Positions 37,022 through 45,862 of a DNA stretch of 64,000 nt are shown here, piece after piece. Under the pieces are notes generated by a model. It did no database searches and was not told the origin of the DNA. It was given only the letters and a program-made list of their open reading frames with translations. Every line of letters begins with the position of its first letter. Position 1 is the stretch's first letter. The position numbers were made by a program, and so were the translations under genes. Source of the stretch: Actinopolymorpha sp. NPDC004070 (GTDB lineage Bacteria > Actinomycetota > Actinomycetes > Propionibacteriales > Actinopolymorphaceae); contig NZ_JBEXMJ010000002.1 of assembly GCF_040610475.1 (NCBI RefSeq), positions 1 through 64,000 on the forward strand. The letters run 5' to 3'.

Positions 37022-37492
37022 CTAAGGCGTGACGATGGCCCGGATCGCGTCGTCCAGCCCGGCGAGCACATCGCGTACTCCCTCGGCCGCGTCCCGGCCG
37101 CCGAGCTCGGCGTTCAGCGCCGCGACCACCTGCCGCATCCTCGGCCGGGCCTCCTCCAGCCGCGCCCGGCCGACCTCGGTCAGCGCGACGAGGTGGGAAC
37201 GCCCGTCACGGTCGCTGCGGGTGCGGGTGATGTCGCCACGGCGTTCCATCGCCGCGAGATAGCCGGACACCGTGGGCAACGGCAGCCCGAGGGTGCGGCC
37301 GAGCTCGCTCGGCGTCTGGTCGCGTTGCCCGAGCTGGCTGTAGACCGCGTACTGCGCGGGGGTGACGCCGGTCGGCTCCAGCGCGGCCGTCAGCAGGCCG
37401 CCCACATGCTGGTGGAGGACGAACAGGTCGAGGACGACGTTGCCGCCGCGCTGGTCCAGCACGCGCGGCCGCCTCGGCCGGCGCTCACTCAC
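37022..37492 (-). CDS. MarR-family transcriptional regulator
   Basis: A 156-residue winged-helix protein. GVTPAQYAVYSQLGQRDQTP is followed by the recognition helix ELGRTLGLPLPTVSGYLAAM and the wing RTRSDRDGRSHLVALTE. Its GTG start overlaps the stop of the upstream secreted propeller gene by eight bases, so the two are probably cotranscribed. Target and ligand are unknown. Confidence 0.87.
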   Translation of the reverse strand: MSERRPRRPRVLDQRGGNVVLDLFVLHQHVGGLLTAALEPTGVTPAQYAVYSQLGQRDQTPSELGRTLGLPLPTVSGYLAAMERRGDITRTRSDRDGRSHLVALTEVGRARLEEARPRMRQVVAALNAELGGRDAAEGVRDVLAGLDDAIRAIVTP

Positions 37493-38462
37493 CGCAGGCA
37501 GGGTCGGCGACCGCGCTCACCGTGTAGGGCGGCTGCCCCGGGCGGTGGTCGCCCTGGCTGTTCACCACATACAGCCGGCACCGGTAGCGGGCCAGGGTGG
37601 TGGGCAGGTCGAATGCCTGGCCGTCGGCGTCGGTGAGGATCTGGTGGGTGACAGCCCCCGACCGCAGCTCGGGATCGAGGTCGGCGACGTACACGCCGTT
37701 CGGGGCGCCGTAGTTGAGCACCGCGTACAGCCGGCGTCCCGCCAGCACCATGCCGTCGGCGCCGAAGCTGTGCCCGCCCAGGTCGAGTTGATCGACCGTG
37801 CGGGTGGCGACGTCGATGCGCCACACGGCCTCGGTGCCGTTCGAGGCCACCAGCACCGTGTCGCCGGCCGCGTCCGCCACGATGCCGTTCAGCAGCCAGT
37901 ACTGCGCCGGGAACTGCGGGAACGCCGAACGGATGTCAACCCAGGGTTGCAGGGGTCCGGGCCGGCCGTGCCGGATCTGCGCGCGGTAGACGATCGGGTT
38001 GGCCCAGTCGGTGACGTACACCGCGTCCCGGGTGAGGGCCAGGTCGTTCAGGTCGGCCGCTCCGAGGGGGCCGTCGGGCGCGCGGCGTGTGGCCAGCAGC
38101 CGGCCGTTGCGCGCGTGCACGGTCAGGGTGCCGGCGCCGACCGACCACACCCGCCCCGCCCGGTCGGTGTGCACACCGCGCGAGCTCGGCCGGTCGACCG
38201 CGCCGACGGCGAACGGGTGCATGGCCGGTACACGCACGTCGCCCGCGAACAGCGCGCCGGTGGCGTCCGAGCTCACGTACATACGGCCGTCCCGGTGCAC
38301 GGCGACGCCCTCCGGCACCACGCCGGGCTCCTCGGAAACGACGTAGGTGTCCGGCAGCCTCGGCGGGGCGTGCCGTGTGGCCGCCTGGGCCGGTGCCGCG
38401 GCGCCGAATCCCACTACCACCACCACGGCCGCTGTCACCCACAGCGTAAATCGCCTTGCCAT
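37485..38462 (-). CDS. secreted six-bladed beta-propeller protein (SMP-30/NHL-like)
   Basis: A 325-residue exported protein with a Sec signal at residues 1-28 (TLWVTAAVVVVVGFGAAAPA). The repeated blades carry motifs such as PEGVAVHRDGRMYVSSD, SSRGVHTDRAGRVWSVGAG, LNDLALTRDAVYVTDW and LNGIVADAAGDTVLVAS. This is the fold of gluconolactonase-like proteins. Whether it is an enzyme is not clear, as the metal ligands cannot be aligned by eye. The downstream MarR gene overlaps its end. Confidence 0.8.
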   Translation of the reverse strand: MARRFTLWVTAAVVVVVGFGAAAPAQAATRHAPPRLPDTYVVSEEPGVVPEGVAVHRDGRMYVSSDATGALFAGDVRVPAMHPFAVGAVDRPSSRGVHTDRAGRVWSVGAGTLTVHARNGRLLATRRAPDGPLGAADLNDLALTRDAVYVTDWANPIVYRAQIRHGRPGPLQPWVDIRSAFPQFPAQYWLLNGIVADAAGDTVLVASNGTEAVWRIDVATRTVDQLDLGGHSFGADGMVLAGRRLYAVLNYGAPNGVYVADLDPELRSGAVTHQILTDADGQAFDLPTTLARYRCRLYVVNSQGDHRPGQPPYTVSAVADPACGE

Positions 38463-38545
38463 ACGGGGCTCCGTTCGCCACGACCACGGACCAGCCAGAC
38501 CGAACAAGTTCGAGATCGAAGTAGTTTTGGAGCAGCATGGCGGAG

Positions 38546-39817
38546 TCACACCGCCGCGCGCAACCCCTCCTCGGAGTTCTCGGGCACCTCGGTCGTCGAG
38601 GAGAATCTCCGCAGGCTCCGGTTCGTGGCGGCGACCCCGGCCACTCCGGCCATGCACATCAACCCGCCCGCCACGAGGGCGAACGTCGCCGAGGTCAGGT
38701 CGCCCACCAGACCTGCACGGAAGTTGCCGACGTCCGGCCCGGAGACTCCGATGACGTGCTCGACGGCACTGACCCGGCCTCGGTGGGAGTCGGGTGTCGC
38801 CAGCTGCACGATCGATCCACGCGAGATCACCGAGAACGTGTCCGCCGCACCGGCCACCGCCAGGCAGCCGAGCCCAGGCCAGAGATACGGCGCGAGCCCG
38901 AACCCCGCAAGGCCCACACCCCACACTGCCGCGGTCACCAGCATCACCACGCCCGGCCGGCCGGACCGCGTGACGCGCCCCGACACCGCTCCGGCACACA
39001 CCCCGCCCACCGCGATCGCGGTGAAGAACAGCCCCAGCGTCTCGGGCCGGCCACCGAACCGCTCGGCGTTGACCACCGGGAACAACGCGACCGGCATGGC
39101 CAGCACGGTGGCGAAGACGTCGGTGAGGAACGCGCCACCCAACGCCGGCCTGCTCGCGACAAACCGCCAGCCCTCCCAGACGGTACGGATGCCGGGGCGA
39201 GCGGTCGTGCCCACCGGTCGCATCGCCGGCAACCCACGCACGCCGTACAGCGCGGCGAGGAAGGTGACCGCGTCCACCAGGTAACAGACGCCCACCCCGG
39301 CGTGCGCGATGACCAGGCCGCCCAGCACCGGCCCGCCGAGCATGGCGAGCTGGAAGCTGACATGGAACAACGCCACACCTGCGGTCACTTGTTCGGTGGG
39401 CAGCAACCGCGGGACGAAAGTACGCCACGCCGGCGCGCCCAGCGCACCACCCGCGCTCTGCGCCGCCACGAGGACCAGCAGGACGGCGTACGAACGCAGT
39501 CCGGTGAACGCCTGCACCGCCAGCAGCCCGGCGACCATCAGCTGCCCGGCGGTCGTGACCAGGACGAGGCGGCGACGGTCGACCGCGTCCGCCAGCGACC
39601 CGCCGACCAGCCCGAACACCACCATCGGCACGGCCTGGACGAGGCCGAGCAGCCCGACGGCCGCCGGACTGCCGGTCAGCTCCCACACCTGGTAGAGAAC
39701 CGCCACCATGGTCAGCTGCCCGCCGAGCCGGGACAGCGTGGTGCCCACCCACAGGCGGCGGAACGCCGGACTGGACCGCAGCGGCCGGGTGTCGAGGAAA
39801 CCGTCGACGAAGCTCAC
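38546..39817 (-). CDS. MFS exporter
   Basis: A 423-residue transporter with about 12 membrane helices. The start is FVDGFLDTRPLRSSPAFRRL and the helix 2-3 loop motif is GGSLADAVDRRRLVLVT near residue 75, typical of drug exporters of the EntS/multidrug MFS branch. Its GTG overlaps the stop of the MarR gene (GTGA), so both form one unit and the MarR protein probably senses the exported compound. Confidence 0.9.
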   Translation of the reverse strand: MSFVDGFLDTRPLRSSPAFRRLWVGTTLSRLGGQLTMVAVLYQVWELTGSPAAVGLLGLVQAVPMVVFGLVGGSLADAVDRRRLVLVTTAGQLMVAGLLAVQAFTGLRSYAVLLVLVAAQSAGGALGAPAWRTFVPRLLPTEQVTAGVALFHVSFQLAMLGGPVLGGLVIAHAGVGVCYLVDAVTFLAALYGVRGLPAMRPVGTTARPGIRTVWEGWRFVASRPALGGAFLTDVFATVLAMPVALFPVVNAERFGGRPETLGLFFTAIAVGGVCAGAVSGRVTRSGRPGVVMLVTAAVWGVGLAGFGLAPYLWPGLGCLAVAGAADTFSVISRGSIVQLATPDSHRGRVSAVEHVIGVSGPDVGNFRAGLVGDLTSATFALVAGGLMCMAGVAGVAATNRSLRRFSSTTEVPENSEEGLRAAV

Positions 39818-40365
39818 GGCGCGCCGTCCCCGTCGTCCAGGTGCGCGGCGATCCGGTCCCTGAACGACCGCTCGCCGAGCGCGGCCTCCAGGTCGCGGAC
39901 CACCTGGCTCAGCGAGTACGGAATCTCGGCCTCGAGGTCGGCGACCGCCTGCTCGGTGGCCCGCCACTCCGCCTCCAGGAACGGCAGCACCTCACGAGCG
40001 CGCGGCGTGACCGCGACCTCGCGGGTGCGGGCGTCGGTGCCGGGCGTACTGCGGACGAACCCCTCCCGGCGCAGCGCGGCCACCGTCTGGCTCATCGCCG
40101 AGTGGCTGACGCCGAGCGCGTCGGAGAGCGCCCGGATGGTCATCGGGCCCTCACGGCCGAGCCGGATCAGCGGCCTGGTGAAGCGCGGCCGGATCCCGGT
40201 CACGCCGCGCTCGGCGTACAGCGCGGCGATCTCGTCGTCCATCGCGGCCAGCAGCAGATGCAGCGGCCGCCAGTGGCTCACGTCGGTGGGGTCGGGGTGC
40301 TGCCGGCCAGATGGTGGCTGGGCAGGCTTTCGGGCGCGGTCGTTCGCGGCCGGTGGAGGGACCAT
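39814..40365 (-). CDS. MarR-family repressor of the MFS exporter operon
   Basis: A 183-residue MarR protein. After a proline-rich tail it shows LIRLGREGPMTIRALSDALG, the recognition helix HSAMSQTVAALRREGFVRST, and a wing with TDARTREVAVTPRAR. It precedes and overlaps the MFS gene. The ATG lies about nine bases after a TATAGT hexamer on its strand, so the transcript may be leaderless. An imperfect palindrome over this promoter is the likely operator. Confidence 0.87.
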   Translation of the reverse strand: MVPPPAANDRARKPAQPPSGRQHPDPTDVSHWRPLHLLLAAMDDEIAALYAERGVTGIRPRFTRPLIRLGREGPMTIRALSDALGVSHSAMSQTVAALRREGFVRSTPGTDARTREVAVTPRAREVLPFLEAEWRATEQAVADLEAEIPYSLSQVVRDLEAALGERSFRDRIAAHLDDGDGAP

Positions 40366-40373
40366 GCCCGGAA

Positions 40374-40393
40374 CTATAACAGCGCTTATATAT
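40374..40393. promoter_or_regulatory. imperfect palindrome at the marR-MFS promoter
   Basis: CTATAACAGC and GCTTATATAT form an inverted repeat matching at 7 of 10 positions around a central AGCGCT. This AT-rich patch just ahead of the MarR start includes the -10-like TATAGT of the minus strand. Likely autoregulatory operator. Confidence 0.5.
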
Positions 40394-40399
40394 CTCCGG

Positions 40400-40603
40400 T
40401 CAGCGTTTGCGGGCGAGCGTCACCCCGTCCCGTACGGGCAACATCACCGCCTCGACCCGCTCGTCGTCGCGGACCAGCTCGTTCACCCGGCGGATAGCCG
40501 TAACGGCCTCGTCTCGAAACGCCGGGTCGAACGTCCGCCCGCCCCGGAAGACGTTGTCCAGCACGACCATCCCGCCGGAGGTGAGACGGGGCACGATCTC
40601 CTC
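40400..40603 (-). pseudogene. C-terminal fragment of a SAM-dependent O-methyltransferase
   Basis: The frame encodes EEIVPRLTSGGMVVLDNVFR and goes on to a tail ending AVMLPVRDGVTLARKR. This matches the last 65 or so residues of class-I (caffeoyl-CoA-type) O-methyltransferases, whose normal length is about 220. The N-terminal two thirds, with the SAM-binding site, are absent. The fragment begins in frame right after the stop codon of the DUF4185 gene, so a recombination event joined the two. Confidence 0.75.
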
Positions 40604-42205
40604 CTACAGCGCGACCAGCGACATCTGGTCGACCTGCACCCAGGCGTCCGCACCCGCTCCCCAGAAGCCGGCGAAGACCTCGATGTCGGCGTTGTCGCCG
40701 GGGTCGAAGTCCACGCTCACCTTCGTGTAGTCGGCCAGGTGGCCGAACGACGTCCGGGCGATCTCCCCGGTCCGTGCCCGCACGCCCAGCGCCCCGTCCG
40801 GCACGTCACGTGCGGAGGACCGCACCCACGCGGTGAGCCGGTGGCGGCGGTTCGGCCGCACCACGACCGCCTGGGTGAGGGCGTTCCAGCCCTGCGCCGC
40901 ACGCACGTACCCGTTGTTCTTCCCGGCGTACGACTGGGACCCGTCTCGGTCGATGCCGCCCTGGCCGCAGACGAACCACGGCACCCGCACCTGCCGGTCC
41001 GGCTGCTCCTCGAAGCCCGGGTCGCTGAGCAGGTTGGCGGTGTCCACGGCCCGGTCGAGCCGGGTGCGCATGAGGAAGACGTTGTACGGGCCCCACTGCG
41101 ACATCGCGAAGTAGAGGTCCTGGTCACCGGAGGCAGCCGACCACGGGTGCATGAACGGCGCGTACAGCGCGGGGTACTCACCGCCCTCGCCACCGCGGAC
41201 GACCACCCGCGCACCGCTCCACGGGCCGGTGATGTCCGGCGCCTCGCGCATCACGATCGCGGCGCGGTACTCGTCGAGGTACATCATCAGCCAGCGGCCG
41301 AGATACGCGTTGTACAGGACGGACATCTCACCCGACGGCGCCGCCACCACGGGAACGGCGTCGGCCTCCCGAGCGGTCCAGCCGCGCGCGTTCCAGTACC
41401 GCCAGGCGCTCAGGTCCAGCACCCTCGTCTCCGGCACGCGGGCCAGGTGGATGTCGTACAGCCGGCCACTGCCGGTGCCGAAGAGGTAGACGAAGCCGTC
41501 GTGGCGTACCAGCGAACCCAACTGGAAACCGCGTCCCCACAGGGGAGCGGAGTTCTGCCAGCGGACGTTGCTCTTGGTCCAGTTCTGCCCGTTGTCGTCG
41601 GAGTACGCGATGCCGCCGTAGTTGGTGTTCCACGGGCCCCAGTGGTTCTGGGAGAAGTAGTGCAGGAACTGCCGCTTGCCGACGCTGACACCGGAGTTGG
41701 GGATGACGGTGATCTCGTCGTTGTCCACCTTCTTCGACGCGAGCAACTCCTTCGCGTGCCCGGGGCGGTCCACCACCATGTCGTCGAACGTCATCCCGTC
41801 GGACAGGTCGTGGTCGGACGAGCGGGCCAGGACGTTGGAACGCCAGTCCTCGCCGAACTGCCCGCCGCCGACCGTGCCCGCGCCGAAGGTGTCGCCGAAC
41901 GCCATCAGCACCTGACCCGAACCGTTGTCCCACATCGCGCCGAGGTCGGTCCCCATCACCTGGTACCGGGTGTCGGTGTGGTTGATCGAGTCGGGGCCGG
42001 TCAGCTTGGCGACCAGATCAGCGAGCGTCGGTCCGGGGACGCTCGGGCCGGGAGCCAGCATCGGTGTGGCGGCGGCGCCGACGGACTTCGGAGCCGGCTG
42101 GCCGTGACCGCTGTCGGGGCTCTCGGCGCTGGCCACCTGCGGGCCGGCGACCGCCGCCAGTGGACCCGCCAGCGCTGCTGTGGTGAGGAGTGTCCTGCGT
42201 CGCAT
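40604..42205 (-). CDS. Tat-exported DUF4185 protein with C-terminal carbohydrate-binding-like domain
   Basis: A 533-residue secreted protein. The twin-arginine signal (MRRRTLLTTAALAGPLAAVA) is at the N-terminus. A five-bladed-propeller-like DUF4185 region follows (MGTDLGAMWDNGSGQVLMAF, NTNYGGIAYSDDNGQNW, YNAYLGRWLMMYLDEYRAAI). From about residue 385 a CBM4/9-like beta-sandwich begins (NLLSDPGFEEQPDRQVRVPW to VDQMSLVAL). DUF4185 proteins resemble glycoside-acting propellers. The ATG at 42205 directly precedes the signal. Its stop abuts a severed methyltransferase tail. It follows two Gfo/Idh genes on the same strand. Confidence 0.82.
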   Translation of the reverse strand: MRRRTLLTTAALAGPLAAVAGPQVASAESPDSGHGQPAPKSVGAAATPMLAPGPSVPGPTLADLVAKLTGPDSINHTDTRYQVMGTDLGAMWDNGSGQVLMAFGDTFGAGTVGGGQFGEDWRSNVLARSSDHDLSDGMTFDDMVVDRPGHAKELLASKKVDNDEITVIPNSGVSVGKRQFLHYFSQNHWGPWNTNYGGIAYSDDNGQNWTKSNVRWQNSAPLWGRGFQLGSLVRHDGFVYLFGTGSGRLYDIHLARVPETRVLDLSAWRYWNARGWTAREADAVPVVAAPSGEMSVLYNAYLGRWLMMYLDEYRAAIVMREAPDITGPWSGARVVVRGGEGGEYPALYAPFMHPWSAASGDQDLYFAMSQWGPYNVFLMRTRLDRAVDTANLLSDPGFEEQPDRQVRVPWFVCGQGGIDRDGSQSYAGKNNGYVRAAQGWNALTQAVVVRPNRRHRLTAWVRSSARDVPDGALGVRARTGEIARTSFGHLADYTKVSVDFDPGDNADIEVFAGFWGAGADAWVQVDQMSLVAL

Positions 42206-42317
42206 AGCCCGGCTCCCGTTCCCGCTACAGCGGCCAGAAATCGATTGCACGTTGGCCGGAGGCTAGGAGCCGTCCCGCGACGCCGTCAACGAACCACCAT
42301 CGCCTGGCCGCACCCGG

Positions 42318-43433
42318 TCAGTCGCGTGCCCAGGGCTGACGGGTGGTGCGGATCCGCGTTCCCGTCGCCACGGCCTCGGAGACGGTCAGGCCGAGGTAGT
42401 GGTCCTGGCACGCGTCGGCCAGCGAGTAGCCGCCCGCCGGCTGCCCGTCGCCGGCGACACGCTCGGCCATCCGTGTCAGGCAGGTGGCGATCGCGATCTC
42501 CTCGTCGGGCAGCCGCGCCGGTGCGTACGGGTTGGCGTACACGCGACGATCCCCCGCGTACAACGCACGCAGGTGGAAGCCCTCCAGGTCCCCGCCCAGC
42601 CCGGTCTGCTGGCGCGTGAACGACGTCTGCACCGGCGCGGCCGGGTCGTCCTGCGGCAGGTAGGTCAGCCGGTCGTCGATCACCTCGCCGCGTTCACCGC
42701 GTACGACGATCCGGTTGCCGATGAGCGGGTGGAACCACTGCCCGTCGGTGAAGTCGTAGACGCCGAGCCGGTCGCCGAAGTCCAGCGTCGCGATCACCTG
42801 GCCGGCGTCCACGAGTTCGTCGCGGTCGGGCCAGCCGTCGCGGTCCGGACCACGCTGGAGCCGATTGGTGAAGGCGGTTCCGGCCACCTCGGCGTCGGCG
42901 AAACCGACGTCCAGCAACGTACGCAGCACCGCGATCGAGTGGTAGGTCTGGGTGGCCGACAGGTGGGCCGAGGTCACCTTGCCGAGCAGGCCCGAACGGC
43001 ACACGGCCACCCGCCCGGCGTACTCCGGAAGGAACGGATACTGCTCGGCGACCTCCACGACCGCGGACTCGCCAACCTCGTCCCACAGGGCCCGCATCCC
43101 GTCCAGGTCGGGCGCCGGCGGCGTCTCGCTCAGCACCGGCACGCCGCGCCTGGCCAGCTCCACCACGAGGCCGGGGTTCGCCGCCCACGACACCGACGTG
43201 ACCACGAAGTCCGGACTTCCGTCCTCCAGCAGCGCGTCCACCGTGTCGAACGTCGGCACGCCGAAGCGTTCCCGGATCTCCTTCGCGCGTTCGGCCCTGC
43301 GGGCGACGACTCCGGCGACGCCGAACCGGTCCGGCAGCGCGGCGGCGATCCGGAGGTAGAACTCCGTCCGCCAGCCGCTGCCGACCACGCCGAAGGTGGT
43401 CCTCGAAGTGTTCATGGAAGTCATGGCGGTCAT
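42318..43433 (-). CDS. Gfo/Idh/MocA-family oxidoreductase, EKP motif altered
   Basis: A 371-residue dehydrogenase-like protein. The Rossmann motif FGVVGSGWRTEFYLRIAAAL is near residues 14-33. Where family members have the catalytic EKP, this one reads VPVLSETPPAPDLDG, so the lysine is replaced by threonine. It may be inactive, have another chemistry, or bind sugar only. It overlaps the upstream, intact Gfo/Idh gene by four bases (ATGA), suggesting that the two work together on one substrate. Confidence 0.87.
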   Translation of the reverse strand: MTAMTSMNTSRTTFGVVGSGWRTEFYLRIAAALPDRFGVAGVVARRAERAKEIRERFGVPTFDTVDALLEDGSPDFVVTSVSWAANPGLVVELARRGVPVLSETPPAPDLDGMRALWDEVGESAVVEVAEQYPFLPEYAGRVAVCRSGLLGKVTSAHLSATQTYHSIAVLRTLLDVGFADAEVAGTAFTNRLQRGPDRDGWPDRDELVDAGQVIATLDFGDRLGVYDFTDGQWFHPLIGNRIVVRGERGEVIDDRLTYLPQDDPAAPVQTSFTRQQTGLGGDLEGFHLRALYAGDRRVYANPYAPARLPDEEIAIATCLTRMAERVAGDGQPAGGYSLADACQDHYLGLTVSEAVATGTRIRTTRQPWARD

Positions 43434-44539
43434 CGTGCCTCCAGTTGGCGGCCGTCGCGACCGCCGCCCTCACCGGGGTACGGCGTACCGGGGTCCCAGT
43501 CCGACGCCTCGGGTGGCACGAACTCCGACAGCGGGAACGTGACCACACACCGGTGGCGGTGCGAGAGGTACGCCGCCTCACACAGCTCCAGCGCCCGCAG
43601 CGAGGTGTCCGCGACGGTGTAGTCCGGACTGTGGCCCGGCGCGCCCTCGTCGATCTGGCGGGCCAGGTCCTCCAGGTGCACCTGGTGCGGCGACCGGTCG
43701 GCGTCGGGGATCGGGCCGACGTCGGCGGGACCGGACCCCGTGACGATCCGGTAGCCGTTCTCCCAGCCCCAGAACTCCACCAGCCCGTCGGTGCCGACGA
43801 CGCGGAACAACGTGTCCTTGCCGGGCCGGCTCTGCGCAACGTAGTCGCCACTGTGCAGGACGACCCGGGCGCCGCCCCGCGTCCACGCGTACGTCACCGC
43901 CTCAGTCTCCACCCGCATGCCGTCGCGGAAGGTCCGGCTGGAGGTGTCGCAGGTCGCGAGCACTCCGCCGAACGGGTCGTCGCCGAGCAGGTTGACGGCG
44001 TACTGGAACCAGTGGATCCCGGCGTTGATGATGTCCCAGCCGGCACACTCGATCTCCACCAGCCGGACCTCGCCGATGTCCCCGGCCCGTACCCGGTCCA
44101 GGATCTCCAGCGAGGTCGGCCGGGCGACCAGTCCGTGCGGAACGGCGAGCGGCGTCCCGCTCCCGCTCACCGCGTCCACGATGCGCCGGCCGGCGGCGGC
44201 CGTGTCACCGAGCGGCTTCTCCACCAGCAGGCCGCGCGGACGGGTCGCCAGCGCGGCCAGTGCGATCTCCTCGTGGGTGGGGGCGTACGTCGACACGCAC
44301 ACGACGTCGACCGCGTCGTCGGTCCCGGCGGCCGCGGACGCGTCGGCGAGCAGCTCGCGGTAGTCGGCGTAGGTGCGGATCCCGGGGTGGTCCGCGGCAA
44401 GCTTGTCCCGTACGTCGCGTCGCAGGTCGCACGCGGCCACCAGCCGGAACCGGTCCGAGGCGGCGAGCGCGCGGACGCTGAGCATCCCGCCGGACCCGCA
44501 ACCGATCACCGCGGCGGAGTACACCGGCCGGTCGTTCAT
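43430..44539 (-). CDS. Gfo/Idh/MocA-family oxidoreductase
   Basis: A 369-residue NAD(P)-dependent dehydrogenase. The cofactor site SAAVIGCGSGGMLSVRALAA is at about residues 8-27 and the canonical RGLLVEKPLGDTAAAG near 102-117; substrate-domain WFQYAVNLLGDDPFGG follows near 175. It is the first gene of a pair with the EKP-less paralogue, probably continuing into the DUF4185 gene. About 300 bases lie between it and the divergent PAP2 gene; these hold inverted repeats but no further gene that I can see. Confidence 0.9.
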   Translation of the reverse strand: MNDRPVYSAAVIGCGSGGMLSVRALAASDRFRLVAACDLRRDVRDKLAADHPGIRTYADYRELLADASAAAGTDDAVDVVCVSTYAPTHEEIALAALATRPRGLLVEKPLGDTAAAGRRIVDAVSGSGTPLAVPHGLVARPTSLEILDRVRAGDIGEVRLVEIECAGWDIINAGIHWFQYAVNLLGDDPFGGVLATCDTSSRTFRDGMRVETEAVTYAWTRGGARVVLHSGDYVAQSRPGKDTLFRVVGTDGLVEFWGWENGYRIVTGSGPADVGPIPDADRSPHQVHLEDLARQIDEGAPGHSPDYTVADTSLRALELCEAAYLSHRHRCVVTFPLSEFVPPEASDWDPGTPYPGEGGGRDGRQLEAR

Positions 44540-44744
44540 CCCGCCCCCTCACCGCCGGGCCTTCGGAGGGGCCCGCCGTGCCTACGTCGACGATCCATGC
44601 GTACGCCAGCCTGCCAACGAGCCGGTGGACGAGGGGGTGCCGCGACCGCAACCGGCCCGGGCGGCCGGTGACCTCGCCGCCCGATGACCGATAGCGGCCA
44701 CACCACGCGCGTGACCACACCGCTGCTCGTGCGTTATCGCAACA

Positions 44745-44808
44745 GTGCCGAGCCCGTCGCGCGTCTGTTGGTTTCCCCCGTACCACCGGGCTCGTCCGGG
44801 CTCGGCAC
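44745..44808 (+). promoter_or_regulatory. 12-bp inverted repeat in the PAP2 gene leader
   Basis: GTGCCGAGCCCG (44745-44756) and CGGGCTCGGCAC (44797-44808) are perfect complements about 30 bases ahead of the PAP2 ATG. The CGGGCTC core also occurs at 44787-44793, so the left arm can pair with either of two right arms. In RNA this gives two alternative stems near the ribosome site. An attenuator or leader switch is possible; it could also be a DNA operator. Confidence 0.5.
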
Positions 44809-44838
44809 CTCCACGGACCCGACCGGAAGGCTGACCCG

Positions 44839-45843
44839 ATGCAGCGCCTCCTGAAGAGCCTGGTCGCCGGCTGGCTGGTCGTTCTCGTGCTCGCACAAGC
44901 GGCGGTGCTCGTGCTCGTCTGGTGGGTGTTCATCCGCACGCCGCACGGCCAGGTGCTGGACGCGAGCGTTCTCCGGGCGAGCGGCATGGGCCGGGCCCAG
45001 GCAGACGGGCTCGTCACCGTCGTCCTCGACGCGGTGTCGCTGGCGTCCCTGGTGGTGGCGACCGCCGCCGTCGCGTTCGTCGCGCTGGTCCGCGGCAGGA
45101 TCCGGTTGGCGCTGGTCGCGACCGTGCTCGTCGCGGGCGCAAACCTCACCAGTCAGGTGCTCAAGGACTACGTGATCGGCCGGCCCGACATCGGCATCGC
45201 CGGCACCGACATCGGCGCACCCAACAGCATGCCGAGCGGGCACGTGACGGTCGCGGCCTCCATCGCGGTCGCCGCCGTCCTGGTCCTTCCGCCCCGGCTG
45301 CGGGGCCTGGCCGCCATCCTCGGCGCGGTCTACACCTCACTCACCGGGATCGCGACGTTGTCTGCCGGATGGCACCGGCCGAGCGACGCGCTGGCCGCGC
45401 TGCTTGTCGTCGGGATCTGGGCCGCCGCGGCGGGCTACCTTCTCGTCCTGGGCCAACGCCACGAACCCGTTCGCGAACCATCCGATCCTCACCACCGCAC
45501 CGTGGCGGGACTCGCCCTGGTGGGCGGGGCGCTCCTGGTGGCCGCCGTCCTCGCCGTCGGGTACACCGACCGCGGCGGGATGACTCCGCCGGTGGACCTC
45601 GACCCGGGTCAACTCGTCGGGGCGTACCTCGCCGGCGCGACCGGTGTCGCCGGGGCGGCCTGTCTGGCAATGGCGCTGGTGCTGTCGACACTGCACCGGG
45701 TCGTCCCGAACCTCGACCGGCCGGGCCTGGTCGAGACACTCGTCGAGAACCTGCGGGTCCCCGCGCCACCCACGGCCGGCGCGACTCCCTCGCCCGTCGC
45801 GGACCTGTCGCCGAAGGAGACGGCGGTGGACCGGAAGAACTGA
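44839..45843 (+). CDS. PAP2-family membrane phosphatase
   Basis: A 334-residue membrane protein with the three PAP2 catalytic motifs: LKDYVIGRP near residue 107-115, MPSGHVTVA near 131 and SAGWHRPSDAL near 174. Five or six helices surround the active site, and further membrane helices follow toward the C-terminus. It would remove phosphate from a lipid such as phosphatidic acid or undecaprenyl pyrophosphate outside the membrane. A long inverted repeat lies in its leader. Confidence 0.9.
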   Translation: MQRLLKSLVAGWLVVLVLAQAAVLVLVWWVFIRTPHGQVLDASVLRASGMGRAQADGLVTVVLDAVSLASLVVATAAVAFVALVRGRIRLALVATVLVAGANLTSQVLKDYVIGRPDIGIAGTDIGAPNSMPSGHVTVAASIAVAAVLVLPPRLRGLAAILGAVYTSLTGIATLSAGWHRPSDALAALLVVGIWAAAAGYLLVLGQRHEPVREPSDPHHRTVAGLALVGGALLVAAVLAVGYTDRGGMTPPVDLDPGQLVGAYLAGATGVAGAACLAMALVLSTLHRVVPNLDRPGLVETLVENLRVPAPPTAGATPSPVADLSPKETAVDRKN

Positions 45844-45862
45844 GCCGGAATATCGCGAAGGA

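Noticed and set aside
38537..42619. Very long open frame (1360 codons) on the plus strand
   Set aside because: It lies antisense to the MFS, MarR and DUF4185 genes; its translation is Arg/Pro/Gly/His-rich with no domain. High GC keeps such antisense frames open.
44555..44580. Hairpin CGGGCC...GGCCCG ahead of the Gfo/Idh gene
   Set aside because: Common in such GC-rich DNA; not placed after any stop codon or next to a clear promoter.
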